Below are positions 33,356 to 33,779 of a DNA stretch of 33,779 bases, piece by piece. The position numbers and the translations under genes were made by a program. How positions within the stretch are numbered: the stretch's first letter is position 1; each line of letters opens with the position of its first letter. The notes beneath the pieces were generated by a model that had not been told where the DNA came from, ran no database searches, and saw nothing but the letters and a program-made list of their open reading frames with translations. The DNA is taken from contig CACFQM010000010.1 in the NCBI GenBank assembly GCA_902568425.1, positions 1-33,779 on the forward strand, in the 5' to 3' direction. Source of the stretch: an uncultured Pelagibacteraceae bacterium. GTDB lineage: Bacteria; Pseudomonadota; Alphaproteobacteria; Pelagibacterales; Pelagibacteraceae.

Positions 33356-33779
33356 TTATTTTTTTAATATGTTGATGATTTTATTAATTTCTAATACCTG
33401 TGGATCATTACCTACTTCTTTAAATTCAAATTGATCTTTTGTTGATTTTGATCCAACAATAATTTGATAAGGTACACCTAAAAGATCGTGTTTTTTAAAT
33501 TTGTTTGAAATACTCTCCTCAACATCGTCAAGTAATACGTCAATCCCTTTTTCTTTAAGTAAACTATAAATTTTTCTTGATTTTTCTATATTAGAATTAT
33601 CATTTTTATTTATTGCTGGTATAATTACAACATCGAATGGGGCAATGGCTTTTGGCCATTTCATTTTATCATTATTAAATTTTGCTTCTATTATGGCCGC
33701 AACTAATCTGGAGACACCAATACCATATGAACCCATTTTAACAAAAATTTTTTTTCCATCCTTGCCATCTACTGAGCAA
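33356..33779 (-). CDS. proS: Prolyl-tRNA synthetase, C-terminal part (cut by window edge)
   Basis: Class II synthetase that charges tRNA-Pro. The frame is open to the right edge, giving about 140 residues. The first visible residues (CSVDGKDGKKIFVKMGSYGI) carry the class II motif 3 region GSYGIGVSRLVAAIIE. The anticodon-binding domain follows (KAIAPFDVVIIPAI, DVLLDDVEESISNKFKKHDL, GVPYQIIVGSK). The N-terminal catalytic portion lies beyond the window. Gene order proS-lolC-lolD-dnaE is a common alphaproteobacterial arrangement. The next gene starts one base after its stop. Confidence 0.95.
   Translation of the reverse strand, partial: CSVDGKDGKKIFVKMGSYGIGVSRLVAAIIEAKFNNDKMKWPKAIAPFDVVIIPAINKNDNSNIEKSRKIYSLLKEKGIDVLLDDVEESISNKFKKHDLLGVPYQIIVGSKSTKDQFEFKEVGNDPQVLEINKIINILKK

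Overview
The window looks like a streamlined, very AT-rich alphaproteobacterial chromosome (roughly 30% GC by eye, not computed), most probably the SAR11 clade (Pelagibacterales). This rests on three things: alphaproteobacterial gene order (tpiA-secG-pyrG-kdsA; ppiD-trpE-trpG-trpD-trpC-lexA-gltX; rpsB-tsf-frr-uppS-cdsA-dxr-bamA-ompH-lpxD-fabZ-lpxA-lpxI-lpxB); almost no intergenic DNA, with many 1- to 4-base gene overlaps; and a TPP-riboswitch-controlled Na+/solute symporter of the ThiV type described in SAR11. I see no rRNA, tRNA, CRISPR array, insertion sequence or prophage. No gene-free stretch exceeds about 110 bases.

Layout. 1-3008 (minus strand): tpiA, secG, pyrG and the start of kdsA, which is cut by the window edge. 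3082-8342 (plus): a PpiD/SurA-like periplasmic chaperone gene overlapping a tryptophan block, trpE-trpG-trpD-trpC. 8375-12209 (plus): lexA with its own SOS box, gltX, then a umuD-umuC mutagenic polymerase operon with a second SOS box just downstream of a near-consensus promoter. 12261-14676 (plus): an ATP-grasp ligase of unknown substrate, then a TPP riboswitch that fills the whole gap up to the ThiV-type transporter. 14654-27922 (minus): a 15-gene envelope/translation cluster read from rpsB to lpxB, with two periplasmic redox genes (a PQQ-type sugar dehydrogenase homologue and msrA) inserted between lpxI and lpxB. 27923-28033: a GC-rich, structured rpsB leader with a possible pseudoknot. 28034-33779 (minus): the end of proS, a lolC/E permease gene, lolD and dnaE.

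How the genes work together. The minus-strand cluster builds the Gram-negative envelope: isoprenoid precursor (dxr), undecaprenyl carrier (uppS), phospholipid (cdsA), lipid A (lpxD, fabZ, lpxA, lpxI, lpxB), Kdo (kdsA at the far end of the window), outer-membrane proteins (bamA, Skp-like) and lipoproteins (lolCD). LexA represses itself and umuDC, giving a compact SOS circuit in which the gltX gene separates the two operators. Pyrimidine-precursor/thiamin uptake is controlled at translation by a riboswitch that contains both the ribosome-binding site and part of the start codon.

The most notable points are the two GAAC-N7-GAAC operators, the stop-codon-to-start-codon TPP riboswitch, the rpsB leader pseudoknot, the uncharacterised ATP-grasp gene with a possible leaderless promoter, and several expected neighbours that are missing (pyrH, rseP, moaC/moeA, comEC).
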